Shown one piece after another: positions 17,706-26,583 of a stretch of DNA of 64,000 nt. Both the position numbers and the translations under genes were made by a program. Within the stretch, counting starts at the first letter, position 1, and each line of letters begins with the position of its first letter. The notes beneath the pieces are model-generated. The model was not told where the DNA came from. It worked only from the letters and a program-made list of their open reading frames with translations, and did not search any database. This stretch comes from Brucella anthropi_A (GTDB lineage Bacteria > Pseudomonadota > Alphaproteobacteria > Rhizobiales > Rhizobiaceae), in NCBI RefSeq assembly GCF_046630315.1, contig NZ_LQBD01000035.1:166520-230519 (forward strand), read 5' to 3'.

Positions 17706-18564
17706 ATGAATTATTCTCGTCAAGTATCTCGAAACATCAGTCTTCAACGTGCCGGTCTCGGATTCATCGCCGAAGCTAACGCTTCACGTGATCTGCTGCA
17801 GCTCATTGACCAAGATTGTCACGGCCTGACCAAGGTCGAGCGCTTAGAAATATAAGGCAGCCTCATCCGAAAGTGGCGGCTCTTCCATCAAGTTTTGGAA
17901 AGAACCCTGCCCTGGATTTGCAACCCGTCAACCGCATCAGAAAAATGCCAAAACCGCTCGTGGTTCCACCGTTCATGAAGTTACAGTTGTCTTCCATGAA
18001 AGTGAACTTGAGCATCGGGTTTCGACATTAATTCAGGCGCGGCGAGACGTTCAGGAACTTCATTCACAGTACCCTGTAATGGGCTACGTCGACGCCGATG
18101 GCGTTCGACGAAAGCATACCTTTGACTATTACGTGGTGCTGAAAAGCGGAGTGCAACTGGCCATTGCAGTTAAGCCGTTCAAGAAAAAGGCGGCTATGCA
18201 AGATGTGCTGGACCGCATTCAACAGGCAGGCATGGAATGCGTCGGGACACTGGGTGAGATTGATGCTCGACACCCCGACATCAAGCTCAGACTTCTCACC
18301 GAGGTCGAGGCTAACATCGATGCATTTCTGAACGCCATGAACATTCTACGCGCCCGCTCTCATTACAATGAAAGCGAGTATCTGGCGCTGGCCAACGAGA
18401 TCAAAGACTGCCCAGGCCACTTCCGGTTTGGGCAATTGTTCAAGAACTGCACGAGCCGTTCAAGCCGCTGGACTGCGGCTTGGTCGCTTATCGACCACGA
18501 AATTATCAGGCCCGTGAATCCGGGACAGATCAACGAACTCAGTTGGATGACTGTGGTTCGCTAG
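17706..18564 (+). pseudogene. tnsA: TnsA-like transposon endonuclease, apparent +1 frameshift
   Basis: An ATG at 17706 with AGGGGAC upstream opens a 49-codon frame ending at TAA 17853. The +1 frame then runs from 17848 to 18564 with no ATG/GTG/TTG until 18079, although conserved TnsA sequence lies well before 18079. Joining the frames by removing one base near 17850 gives about 285 residues, close to Tn7 TnsA (273). The joined protein has the endonuclease residues: Glu in FHESELEHR (~100), Asp in HTFDYYV (~140) and Lys in IAVKP (~156). TnsA cuts the 5' ends of the element so that it moves by cut-and-paste. Recoding is possible, but a frameshift mutation is simpler. Confidence 0.72.
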
Positions 18565-18603
18565 ACGACGACCAATACAGCTACGTTCAAAAAGGAGGTT
18601 AAC

Positions 18604-20820
18604 ATGAACAGCTATTTTGCACAGCCAGCCACATTCCAGCGCTCTTTGGTGAACATGCGCAAGGTCGACAGGCTTAGCTATAAGAACGCCCATTGGATTC
18701 CAGTTTGCAGAGGCAACGAGGGATGGCACATCAAGAGAGAAGACGACAGCCACGAAGTCGTTGTCGGCCATCAGGAGCTCTATAATGAAATTTCTGCCGG
18801 TCGCGCCTCGGTTCGGTATGGATATCAGGAACCAGAGCAACAGAAGCTACGCATTATCTTCGGCGATAAAAAGTTTTCTGATTTCCCTGAGAAAGTTCAG
18901 AAACTGGCTCTCGTTCGTGAAAAGCTGATCAACCGTTATGACGCGGAATTCCCGGAATATGGGCGGAAACGTTGGAACAATGAGAAGCTCCAGCATCTGC
19001 TGAATACTTGGCACGCCGAGATCCAGTCAAGCCTTCTCCCAAGCGCCAGGCGCGCAGACAGGCCGATGGAACTCACGTTCTATCGCGCCCCATCGGTCAA
19101 GACCTTTTGGAGGGATTACACCAAGTATCACGGATGCGGAGGCGACGCCCTCGGATTGGTTCAACGTCACCATGGTCCTGGAATCTATTATCGTTCCGCT
19201 GACCCGGAATCGATTGCTTTCGCTCACAGCGAAGCTCTTCGGTACATGGATAACAGGAAGAAATCGAAGGCACAGGTTTATCAGGATTATCTGGCCAAGC
19301 TTTTTGAGATGAATTCGTCACGGGATTCTCAACTCAAAAAGGTTTCGCGCACAAAATTCGAGAGCATCATTGATGGTTTTGATGAGTACGCAAAGGTCGC
19401 TGGACGACACGGGGAGGCTTACGCCAAGAGACGGCTTTCTTCCGTAAAGCGGAGCTTCCACTTCGAGGTGCCGGGTGACCGGATCGAGATGGATTTCTGG
19501 AATGTGGAATTGATGTCCTTGTTCGTGGAAACGGGGATGTGGTCCCTGTTACCGGAAAGCTACCGTAATCAGATCGGAAGCACTCGCATTTGGTTCGCTG
19601 CCGCCATCGACATGTCCACTCGCTATGTGTTGGCTTTTAAGGCGAGCACCAATCCGAATGCGGCCAATGCCGTCGAAGCAATCAGAATGATCATGTCCGA
19701 CAAAACGCATATTTCCACTGCGTTGGGTTGCGAAACGCCCTGGATTGGACGCCTGCGTCCTCGCCAGATCTATTGCGATAACGGCAAGGAGTTCGTCAGC
19801 CAGCGGACACAAGAAGTTCTGAGAAATGCACGCATTGCGTTCACCCGTCCACCAGCGGGTGAACCACAAGCCAGACCATCTATCGAACGACTTTTCAAGA
19901 CCATTGGTCCGATGGTGGCCCACCATTTTGATGGCCGAACCTTCGGTTCTATTCAGGAGAAAGGAGACTACAATCCGGAGGAACGCCTAAGCCTGCAGAG
20001 TGACGAGCTGATCAAATTCTTCCTCTACGCGATCTGCGATATCTACCACAACACGAAGCATGCAGGACTCGCGGGAGGAACTCCGCACAATGCTTGGGTG
20101 AAGGCGGCATCCCAATATCCAATCGACGTTGCGCCCGACGAAGAAGAAATGCTTCACATCTTCGGGGAGAAGGTTTCGCGACGGATTTCGTCCTATGGCG
20201 TGTCTTTCATGGGCATTCCTTATTCGAACGATGAGCTAACGCGCCTTCGCCTGAAACATGGTCAGACGGATTTTGAGATCAAGTACGATCCAGCGAATCT
20301 GCGTTCCATTGCCGTCTATGCAGGCAAGGATAAGGGCTGGTTCTCAGTCGAAAACCAAATCGGACTGGACGATAACGTTTCGCTTGAGGAATGGATCGTA
20401 GCACGGCAGCAGCTTCGTCTGGCTAATGCCAAGGAAAGCGAGTCTGGTCTCGCCGCTATGTACCGGGCGATCAATAAATTGCGGACCTCCGGTGACGCCG
20501 CGATGATCAGGGCGAAGCTGGGTGCACGGTCATTGGATAGCAATGCACTGGCAAGGCTCGAAGCCGAACTGTGCGGCAGTTGGATCGCAAAGCCGGATGA
20601 CCAGATGCAGGGACTTGAAGCGCTCGCTTCTCTTCCGGGGGATCTGAAGCTCGCGGATGAATCGGCGTTCGTGGAGTACCAAACGGTCCAGAAGAAGGAG
20701 ATCGCAGCTGCAAAACGGGCTGCGAAAAGCGAGCGGCTGGAAACCAGAGCGAACAATACAGATTCCGACCTTCAAACAGAAACCTCTGTTTCAAGGAGCG
20801 GCTATTACGACGAATTTTAA
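18604..20820 (+). CDS. tniA: TniA/TnsB-type DDE transposase
   Basis: 738 residues; a perfect AAAGGAGG precedes ATG. The rve-type integrase core carries the catalytic triad D297 (RIEMDFWN), D392 (IYCDNGKEF) and E428 (RPSIERLF) with the D-35-E spacing. The N-terminal ~280 residues contain helix-turn-helix domains for end binding, followed by a Mu-type beta-barrel (YGVSFMGIPYSND) and a C-terminal tail rich in Arg/Lys/Ala that would contact the ATPase. It joins 3' transposon ends to target DNA. It lies 39 bp after the tnsA-like gene and 14 bp before tniB, in one operon. Confidence 0.93.
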   Translation: MNSYFAQPATFQRSLVNMRKVDRLSYKNAHWIPVCRGNEGWHIKREDDSHEVVVGHQELYNEISAGRASVRYGYQEPEQQKLRIIFGDKKFSDFPEKVQKLALVREKLINRYDAEFPEYGRKRWNNEKLQHLLNTWHAEIQSSLLPSARRADRPMELTFYRAPSVKTFWRDYTKYHGCGGDALGLVQRHHGPGIYYRSADPESIAFAHSEALRYMDNRKKSKAQVYQDYLAKLFEMNSSRDSQLKKVSRTKFESIIDGFDEYAKVAGRHGEAYAKRRLSSVKRSFHFEVPGDRIEMDFWNVELMSLFVETGMWSLLPESYRNQIGSTRIWFAAAIDMSTRYVLAFKASTNPNAANAVEAIRMIMSDKTHISTALGCETPWIGRLRPRQIYCDNGKEFVSQRTQEVLRNARIAFTRPPAGEPQARPSIERLFKTIGPMVAHHFDGRTFGSIQEKGDYNPEERLSLQSDELIKFFLYAICDIYHNTKHAGLAGGTPHNAWVKAASQYPIDVAPDEEEMLHIFGEKVSRRISSYGVSFMGIPYSNDELTRLRLKHGQTDFEIKYDPANLRSIAVYAGKDKGWFSVENQIGLDDNVSLEEWIVARQQLRLANAKESESGLAAMYRAINKLRTSGDAAMIRAKLGARSLDSNALARLEAELCGSWIAKPDDQMQGLEALASLPGDLKLADESAFVEYQTVQKKEIAAAKRAAKSERLETRANNTDSDLQTETSVSRSGYYDEF

Positions 20821-20834
20821 GAAGGGCGGGACCA

Positions 20835-21824
20835 ATGAACACTGACGAATTGAAAGAACTCAAAAGACATATCTACGGCACATATCTTGAAAGTCCGCGC
20901 GACAGAAAATTGCGCAATATGCTGCAAGGAATGGTTGATAACGTTGATGATCACCTGAACGGTGGCGGCGGTTCTCGGCAGACTGCATTATTTGTAATTG
21001 GTGAATCCGGGAGCGGCAAATCCCATTCATTGAAACACCACTGTGGTCGCATCGCAGAGTTTCAGCCGCGAGAAAATGAGTTTGGCGAAACCATCACGCC
21101 TTTTCTCAGTATCGAGGCATCAAGCTCATCAACCATGAAGGGGTTTGCGATCACGCTGTTGTCTGCGATGGGGCTTCCAGCAAACTCCAAGCAGACTGAG
21201 ACCCAGCTGTTTTCGGCTGTAAAAACTCAGTTGAAAGCGAGAGGTATTCTCTATCTGCACGTCGATGAGGCTCAACACCTCATTCGTCACGATAGTCAGA
21301 AAGTGATCACCGAAGTCCAGGACGGGCTGAAGAGCCTTATGCAGATTCCTGACTGGCCTTTGCATACGATCTTTTCGGGTGTGCCGGATCTTGCCAAATT
21401 GCTGACAAATGATCTCCAGCTCGCGAACCGTAGCAAGGTCATCCGCTATGTTGAGCAAAGCCCTACTGATGATCAGCAATTCATCAACGATGCCATGACC
21501 AACATTGCCGAACAGATCTGTGGTCTGAAGATCGCGGATGAACTGCGAGAAGCAGACTTTGTGGGGCGACTGTGTCACTCGGCTCAAGGCGGGCTAGGCA
21601 AGATTGTTGAAACTATCCGTGCCGCTTGCATCCTGACCGTTAAAAACGACAGGACTGTGCTCGAAAATCGTGCGTTCGCATTCGTCTATCAAGAATCGAG
21701 CGGTTGCCTGCCCGAACACAATATCTTCTCAGCCCCACGTTGGTCAGAAATCTCGCCGGAACATGTGCTCGCCGATCTGTCTGCATCTAACGAACCCAAG
21801 AAAAAAGGAAGGACCAAGAAATGA
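20835..21824 (+). CDS. tniB: TniB/TnsC-type AAA+ ATPase
   Basis: 329 residues. Walker A GESGSGKS at 56-63 and Walker B LYLHVDEAQH (D144, E145), then HTIFSGVPDLAKLL and a sensor region matching TniB/TnsC. These ATPases form filaments on target DNA, connect the target-selector TniQ to the transposase, and give target immunity. The stop overlaps the tniQ start (ATGA), so translation is coupled. C-terminal basic tail (EPKKKGRTKK) is likely to contact partners. Confidence 0.92.
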   Translation: MNTDELKELKRHIYGTYLESPRDRKLRNMLQGMVDNVDDHLNGGGGSRQTALFVIGESGSGKSHSLKHHCGRIAEFQPRENEFGETITPFLSIEASSSSTMKGFAITLLSAMGLPANSKQTETQLFSAVKTQLKARGILYLHVDEAQHLIRHDSQKVITEVQDGLKSLMQIPDWPLHTIFSGVPDLAKLLTNDLQLANRSKVIRYVEQSPTDDQQFINDAMTNIAEQICGLKIADELREADFVGRLCHSAQGGLGKIVETIRAACILTVKNDRTVLENRAFAFVYQESSGCLPEHNIFSAPRWSEISPEHVLADLSASNEPKKKGRTKK

Positions 21825-23656
21825 CATTGCCGGTTACCCTGCCCTTCCATGAAGACGAAAGTCCGATCAGCCTCGTGTCTCGTCTGGCGCGCGCGAATAG
21901 CTATGATTCCTTGCAATCATTGCTCGGTTTCACACACACGAGCCGAGAAGCTATTGTTCGTGGAGATCATGACGCGCTTGCGGAAATCTCGGAGCTTTCA
22001 GGGATTTCCATTGAACGCCTATCGAACGCAAGCATCGTCCATCAGCATCCAGGTTCCAACTGGAAGCTTGGCCGCGCTATTTTCAATAAAGAGATGCGTC
22101 CGGGAAAGATGCTCCGATACTGTCCGCATTGCGTTCTTTACGACATTGATCGGCAACCAGGTCGCTCCATCGCCAAGCCCTATGCACGCTCGTGGTGGAG
22201 CTGTCGCGGTATCGAAGGTTGTCCAGAGCATGGGCGTAAGTTGGTCGAGCACCTAGTAACCTCTTTTGACCAGCGCGACGACTTTGCTACGTTCGTCGAG
22301 CAAAATGTCCAGACAATCCGCGATCAGGCGCATGATGATGTGCGGAGCTCGGCTCCAATGCTGGACAGGTTTCTGCGTGACCGTATTTTCAAACGCGCCG
22401 AATCCGACGATCTGATCGACACATTGGATGCACATATCGTTGCTGAGCTTTCTGGTTATATGGGAAAGTTCATTGCGATTCATAAGCTCACCCACTTTTA
22501 GGACGAGGCGACGGACCAGCGTGAATGGGGATTTAGGCTACTCTGCAAAGGGGAGGCAGAACTGGAGCGCATTATTATTGAAACCATCGAGCAGAAAAGG
22601 CCGATGGTTCGTTTCGTCGAGCAGTTCTTCGGTCAGGTTGTCGATTGGCTTCGCCGCAACAAGCTGAAGCCAGCATACCAGCCTCTTGTGTCTTTGTTCC
22701 AGGAGATTGCCGAAAAGAATATGCCATTTGGCCCGGGCATGACCTTTATCAATCCCGTGGAGCACCGCTATGTCTATTGCGTGAACTCTGCGCACACAGA
22801 CTTCGGCATTCATAAAAAGCGCATCAAGACCCTGCTTGCGTCGCATGGACTAACCGACCGCGTCAATCTGCATGACTCGGCGACCTATTTTGATGCTGAG
22901 AGAGCTCGCCCAATTTTCGAGAACGCACTCGAAACCATCACCAGCAAGGAGGCCGCGCAGATTCTCGGCATCAGCGAAGAAAAGCTTCGTCTGCTTGTAA
23001 AGTCCGGGCTTCTTCCGCAGGTTGAAGGACGAGAAGAGCGCCGGGATTATATTCGTATCCAACGGATGGACCTGAATGATCTGCAGGCCAGATTGGTTTC
23101 CCATGCCGAGCGGATGGAGGAGAGCGACGAGGCATGGATCTCCCCGCAGGATTTCGCGCAAGGATATTCCTTTCCGCTGAATGATATCTTGAAATTGCTA
23201 CTCGATGCGACTATCGCCTCGCGAGTTATTGCGGGCAATGAAGGGCTGGTCGAGCGGTTGCGTATCAATAAAGATGAAGTGCGTCTGATCGCTCTTCAGC
23301 AGCAAGTGGATAGCGACGAAAAATTCATCACGTTCCAGGACGCTCTTGGATTACTCGGAACCTCTGATCCAACCCTGATTGAGCTAATCAAACAGGGATA
23401 CATTACCGAGACGAAGTACGAACGCTCGGCAAAAAGAGCCCGCTTGATCAGCGAAAATTCCATTATGGATTTCAAGACACGGTTCATCTCTCTTGTCGAT
23501 TTTTGCGATGAAATCGGGGCAAATCGGGCCGGAATGAAAAAACGCCTTGCGGACCTCAATGTGAAGCCGCTGTTTGACAAGAGCAATCGAGTGGCCAGTT
23601 ATTATTCTCGGATCGATATCAGCAAGATTCAGACAGCCATGATCCAGTCGTATTAA
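21821..23656 (+). pseudogene. tniQ: TniQ/TnsD-like target selector interrupted by amber codon
   Basis: The first 226 codons encode a TniQ domain: LPFHEDESPISLVSRLARAN, then a zinc-finger set (CPHC ... C ... CPEHG) and a following helical segment. TAG at 22499-22501 interrupts the frame. The same frame is open right after it (DEATDQREWGFRLL) and runs to 23656 with helix-turn-helix-like segments (AAQILGISEEKLRLLVKSG). Reading through gives about 611 residues, longer than TniQ of Tn5053 and near the size class of TnsD (508), the site-specific selector. A downstream ATG at 22604 could restart the C-terminal part. Nonsense mutation is the simplest explanation. Confidence 0.82.
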
Positions 23657-23679
23657 GCATCCGCATTCTAAAACCGCCC

Positions 23680-23705
23680 AAAGCCCGCTTAGCGGGCTTT
23701 TTTTG
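23680..23705 (+). terminator. Rho-independent terminator of the transposition operon
   Basis: AAGCCCGC-TTA-GCGGGCTT followed by a T-run, 25 nt after the tniQ stop. Confidence 0.9.
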
Positions 23706-23716
23706 TATCGTACAAC

Positions 23717-23832
23717 CGAAACGGACAAATCAAACGAAGCGAAATGACCATACCTTTCTGACAGCATGCCAAAAAGACCAACAAAATCAACGCTAATAAG
23801 AGCGAATAAGACAAACCAAGGCAGCATTTACA
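23717..23832. mobile_element. Probable right end of Tn7-like element with transposase-binding repeats
   Basis: Four imperfect direct repeats follow the operon terminator: CGAAACGGACAAATCAA (23717), GCGAAATGACCATACC (23739), a CCAAAAAGACCAACAAAATC copy (23769) and GCGAATAAGACAAACCAAG (23802). They share GCGAAA-n-GACnAA and lie about 22-33 bp apart, the arrangement expected for TnsB-binding sites. Reading outward, the sequence reaches TTTACA at 23832, so the complementary end would begin TGTAAA, fitting the TGT...ACA ends of this class. Beyond this the base composition turns G+C-rich. Exact terminus and target-site duplication are not proven. Confidence 0.6.
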
Positions 23833-24099
23833 TCGGTCGCGCCGCCTTTCTCTGCCGTTGCCGCCCGCAGCGGGGCTTTCTCGATCGCTTTCGGTATGGC
23901 CGGGATGCGGCTTTCCGGCTGTTCCCCGCCACAACAATAACAAAACGGCACGATGGCGCCCGAAAAGCCGCCGCGCTCCGCAGAACGTGAAGGAAGCACG
24001 GCATTAGGCATCTTCTAAAGCGCTGATTTATGTTCTATTTTCAGGTCCGCAATCCCTGTCCATCCGCCCCTGTTTCCCTGTTCGAAGAAATCCAACCGC
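23833..24099. other. Chromosomal flank upstream of crcB
   Basis: G+C-rich sequence, abruptly different from the island. A minus-strand frame with ATG at 24011 runs into the transposon end, so a short chromosomal gene may have been truncated here; I do not recognise it. No gene is otherwise supported. I checked for a fluoride riboswitch and found only a weak resemblance. Confidence 0.35.
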
Positions 24100-24498
24100 A
24101 TGAGCGTTGAAGCTTCACTTCTGGTTCTGATTGGCGGCTTTATCGGCGGCATTCTGCGTTTCTTCCTGTCCGGCTATGTGGGCCGCCGGGTCGGCGAGAC
24201 GTTTCCCTGGGGTACTTTCGTCGTCAATGTGAGCGGCGCCTTCATTATCGGAAGCATGGCGGGTCTCGGCATTGGGCTTGGCGGCATGTTTGCCACCGAC
24301 ACGTTTCGCAATTTTATCATGGTCGGCATTCTGGGCGGCTATACGACCGTCTCTTCATTCTGCCTGCAAAGCCTCAATCTCATGCTGGATGGCGAGCGGC
24401 GGCAAGCCCTGTTCAACATTGTTGCGTCCGCTCTTCTCTGTGTGCTTGCGGTCGCTGCCGGATATAGCGGCGTTCTCTGGATGGCGGGGCGGCTGTGA
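24100..24498 (+). CDS. crcB: Fluoride channel subunit CrcB (Fluc), first copy
   Basis: 132 residues with four transmembrane segments. Motifs: LLVLIGGFIGGILRFFLSG, PWGTFVVNVSGAFIIG (the GTxxVNxxG pore motif) and GGYTTVSSFCLQS (the Phe-box/Na+-site region). Fluc proteins export fluoride as dual-topology dimers. Paired crcB genes often make antiparallel heterodimers. Stop overlaps the ATG of the second copy (TGATG). Confidence 0.92.
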   Translation: MSVEASLLVLIGGFIGGILRFFLSGYVGRRVGETFPWGTFVVNVSGAFIIGSMAGLGIGLGGMFATDTFRNFIMVGILGGYTTVSSFCLQSLNLMLDGERRQALFNIVASALLCVLAVAAGYSGVLWMAGRL

Positions 24499-24911
24499 TG
24501 AAAAACTGGCGGCAGGCGGAGGATATCAGGCTTTATCTCGCTGTGGGCTCAGGCGCGGCAATCGGGGCATTCCTTCGGTATTTCTCCGGATGGATCATCA
24601 TTGCCGTCCTTGATGCCAACCCCTTGTGGGGCACATCCTTCGTCAATGTCGTCGGATCGTTCATCATCATGTTCTTTGCGACCCTGACCGGACCCGAAGG
24701 GCGATGGCTCGTTGGTCCCGCAAGGCGCCAGTTCGTCATGGGCGGGATTTGCGGCGGTTTCACAACCTTTTCCTCCATGAGCCTCGACACGTTCCTGCTT
24801 CTGTTGAAAGGCAATGTGCTGCTGGCCGCATTCTATTTATGTGCCCTTGTTTTCTGTTCTCTTGCCGCTGCTGCGCTCGGTTTCCTGATCGCGCGGCGGA
24901 TCAACCGGTAA
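24498..24911 (+). CDS. crcB: Fluoride channel subunit CrcB (Fluc), second copy
   Basis: 137 residues. LYLAVGSGAAIGAFLRYFSGW, GTSFVNVVGSFIIMF and GGFTTFSSMSLDTF match the CrcB signature. Begins at the ATG overlapping the first copy's stop; an in-frame GTG at 24495 is unlikely. Probably the opposite-topology partner: the first copy ends GVLWMAGRL and this one starts with a basic MKNWRQAED. Confidence 0.92.
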   Translation: MKNWRQAEDIRLYLAVGSGAAIGAFLRYFSGWIIIAVLDANPLWGTSFVNVVGSFIIMFFATLTGPEGRWLVGPARRQFVMGGICGGFTTFSSMSLDTFLLLLKGNVLLAAFYLCALVFCSLAAAALGFLIARRINR

Positions 24912-24919
24912 CGGGAGGA

Positions 24920-25285
24920 ATGATGATGGAATTACCGCAGGAATCCACATTGTTGCGCATCTTCTTCGGTGAGGAAGACGAGGCCGAGGACGGAAAGCCT
25001 CTCTATGAGGCCATCGTCATCAAAGCGCGCGAGATGCAGATGGCCGGCGCCACCGTCTTGCGCGGACCGCTCGGCTTTGGCCAATCCAGCGTTCTGCATA
25101 CGGCAAAAATACTGCGCCTGTCGCAGGATCTGCCGATCGTCGTGGAAATCGTCGATGCGCCTGAGAACATCGAGCGGTTCATTCCGGAGGTGATGAAGAT
25201 GACCCGGAGTTGCCTCATCACGACGGAAAAGGTTCGGGTCATACATTACGGAAGCAATGGCGCATCCACGCAATCCGGCAAGTGA
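24920..25285 (+). CDS. DUF190 family protein
   Basis: About 121 residues. ESTLLRIFFGEEDEAEDGKPLYEAIVIKAREM, AGATVLRGPLGFGQSSVLHTAKILRLSQDLPIVVEIVDAPENI matches DUF190, a PII-like ferredoxin-fold family. Genes of this family commonly sit next to crcB. GGGAGG lies just before three consecutive ATG codons (24920, 24923, 24926); the third has the best spacing. It follows crcB by 8 bp, so the operon is crcB-crcB-DUF190. A regulatory or ligand-sensing role for the fluoride channel is inferred. Confidence 0.88.
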   Translation: MMMELPQESTLLRIFFGEEDEAEDGKPLYEAIVIKAREMQMAGATVLRGPLGFGQSSVLHTAKILRLSQDLPIVVEIVDAPENIERFIPEVMKMTRSCLITTEKVRVIHYGSNGASTQSGK

Positions 25286-25335
25286 AGGCCGTCATCAGGG
25301 ACGGTGACAAGCCGGGCCTGATACCGGCCCCATGA

Positions 25336-25362
25336 GAAAGGCAGCAAGTTGTGCCGCCTTTC
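25336..25362. terminator. Bidirectional stem-loop between convergent genes
   Basis: GAAAGGC ... GCCTTTC with a 13-nt loop between the DUF190 gene (plus) and the DUF1236 gene (minus). The A/T-bearing stem could end transcription from both sides. Confidence 0.5.
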
Positions 25363-25383
25363 CTTCAATCATCGACCGCAATC

Positions 25384-25896
25384 CTATTTGACCCACACCA
25401 CACGGCGGGTCTGCGTATCGATCAGCGCCGGGCGGTCTTCCACATAGACATAGGAATAGGTCGGCTGGTCGGGAACCGCGACGAGCGGCACATCCTCCGG
25501 CAGAACCATGCCTTCGGCAATCTCCCCCTCGATCACCACCGGATCGACCGGATTGGTTTCGATATAGGTGACGACCTCATTCGGCACCAACGGTCCTGCA
25601 TCCGGCCCCTCGGCATAATAGACCACCTGACGGTTCTGCATGGAAACAATCACCGGCTCGCCATTGACATAGATATAGCCGAAATCCGGATTGTCGGGGA
25701 TCGGATGAACCGCGATTGCATCGGGAAGAACATAGCCGTCGCTGATGTCGTCCTCGATGACCACCGGGTCGGAAGGATTGGCGATGACATAATCGCGTGC
25801 TGCCTGAGGCACCTCGACAAGCACTCGATCCTGCGCGAGCGCAAAACCGGAGCTGGCGAAAATCACCGCTGCGGTCAAAACAAGAGCTTTCTTCAT
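25384..25896 (-). CDS. DUF1236 secreted protein, two tandem domains
   Basis: 170 residues. Signal peptide MKKALVLTAAVIFASSGFALAQ is followed by two copies of the repeat: DYVIANPSDPVVIEDDISDGYVLPD and VVTYIETNPVDPVVIEGEIAEGMVLPE, each ending with an aromatic YxYVxxxPxxxD/M strand. This is the DUF1236 pattern common in Rhizobiales envelope proteins. GAGG precedes ATG at 25896; the frame extends to 25908. Function unknown; periplasmic. Confidence 0.82.
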   Translation of the reverse strand: MKKALVLTAAVIFASSGFALAQDRVLVEVPQAARDYVIANPSDPVVIEDDISDGYVLPDAIAVHPIPDNPDFGYIYVNGEPVIVSMQNRQVVYYAEGPDAGPLVPNEVVTYIETNPVDPVVIEGEIAEGMVLPEDVPLVAVPDQPTYSYVYVEDRPALIDTQTRRVVWVK

Positions 25897-25919
25897 TTTC
25901 AGCCTCACTTTCGCATCGG

Positions 25920-26016
25920 AGCGCGTTTCGATCCGATTGGATCAGATCGGTGCTCCGATCATTTGCTTTGAACCGCGCATCCTTTCCGAAACGGTTTCAC
26001 GCTTTTGGGGATGCGC
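25920..26016. repeat. Palindromic intergenic repeat of the Rhizobiales type
   Basis: Contains GATCCGATTGGATC and GATCAGATCGG segments and then GCGCATCC ... GGATGCGC closing over CTTTCCGAAACGG-TTTCACG. From memory, mosaic palindromes with CCGAAAC-GGTTTCA and GCGCATCC arms are spread through Brucella and related genomes. It lies in a gene-free stretch between the DUF1236 gene and the Irr-controlled unit. Confidence 0.55.
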
Positions 26017-26256
26017 TCCAAGTCGCAAGGCTGACATAACCGGGCAGAGGTGGCGAAGTTCCGGCCAAACGGGACACTTCATGCAACAGGCTGAAACATC
26101 AGCTCCGGCAACGCGATGCAAATACCCTGACTTAATTCGATTTAACTTATTGATTTTATATGATTCTAAAAGCTGTCCAGATTGACCACCCGCAATGCTA
26201 TGGACCAATAAATATTAGCGATTTCTGACGTTCACAAACTACCCACCAACTTGCTA

Positions 26257-26273
26257 TTTAGAATAATTCTAAA
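26257..26273. promoter_or_regulatory. Perfect Irr box (iron control element)
   Basis: TTTAGAATAATTCTAAA is a perfect 17-bp palindrome matching the ICE motif TTTAGAA-N3-TTCTAAA bound by the heme-responsive regulator Irr in Rhizobiales. A half-site TTCTAAA lies at 26164-26170. A ribosome site (AAGGAG) with a 28-codon ORF and an intrinsic terminator lie downstream on the plus strand, so the site probably controls that unit. The nearest minus-strand gene is 360 bp away. Confidence 0.8.
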
Positions 26274-26321
26274 AACAGTTAAGGTCATCTCGTTTCAATG
26301 ACCAAGGAGCTTTTTTACCAC

Positions 26322-26408
26322 ATGCATTATATTCATTCGGCACTTACCCCCGCTGTCTTGCGGGCAACATATGCTATGCTGACAACCTCTCCAGAGCAAA
26401 GCCTTTGA
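26322..26408 (+). CDS. Small ORF (28 codons) downstream of Irr box
   Basis: ATG at 26322 has AAGGAG upstream but with a long 12-nt spacer; the frame ends at TGA 26406-26408. The peptide is MHYIHSALTPAVLRATYAML and then a polar tail, with a possible amphipathic helix. I recognise no family. It could be a short regulatory peptide, or the unit could be a small RNA without translation. Confidence 0.35.
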   Translation: MHYIHSALTPAVLRATYAMLTTSPEQSL

Positions 26409-26583
26409 TGCAGCAAGACAGGATGCAACAGCGGTTCGATATGACACGGCAACGGTTTTGCTGCCGCTCATATTGTTAGCCAGGCCGGTGTCGCATTCTG
26501 GTGTCGAAAATTTTCAACTTTATATTTTTATTACGAATGAACAGATGGTTTCGTTACTCGGTTTGGAGATAACGAGCCATCGG

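Noticed and set aside
1..23832. CRISPR array or Cas genes linked to the Tn7-like module
   Set aside because: No regularly spaced identical repeats and no cas-like ORF were seen.
23930..24010. Possible fluoride riboswitch ahead of crcB (CGATGGCGCCCG-AAAAGCCGCC)
   Set aside because: Only part of the consensus is present; the downstream GATG-containing strand and a matching pseudoknot could not be found.
25351..25971. Long plus-strand frame of 206 codons
   Set aside because: It is the shadow of the DUF1236 gene, which has signal peptide, repeats and RBS on the minus strand.
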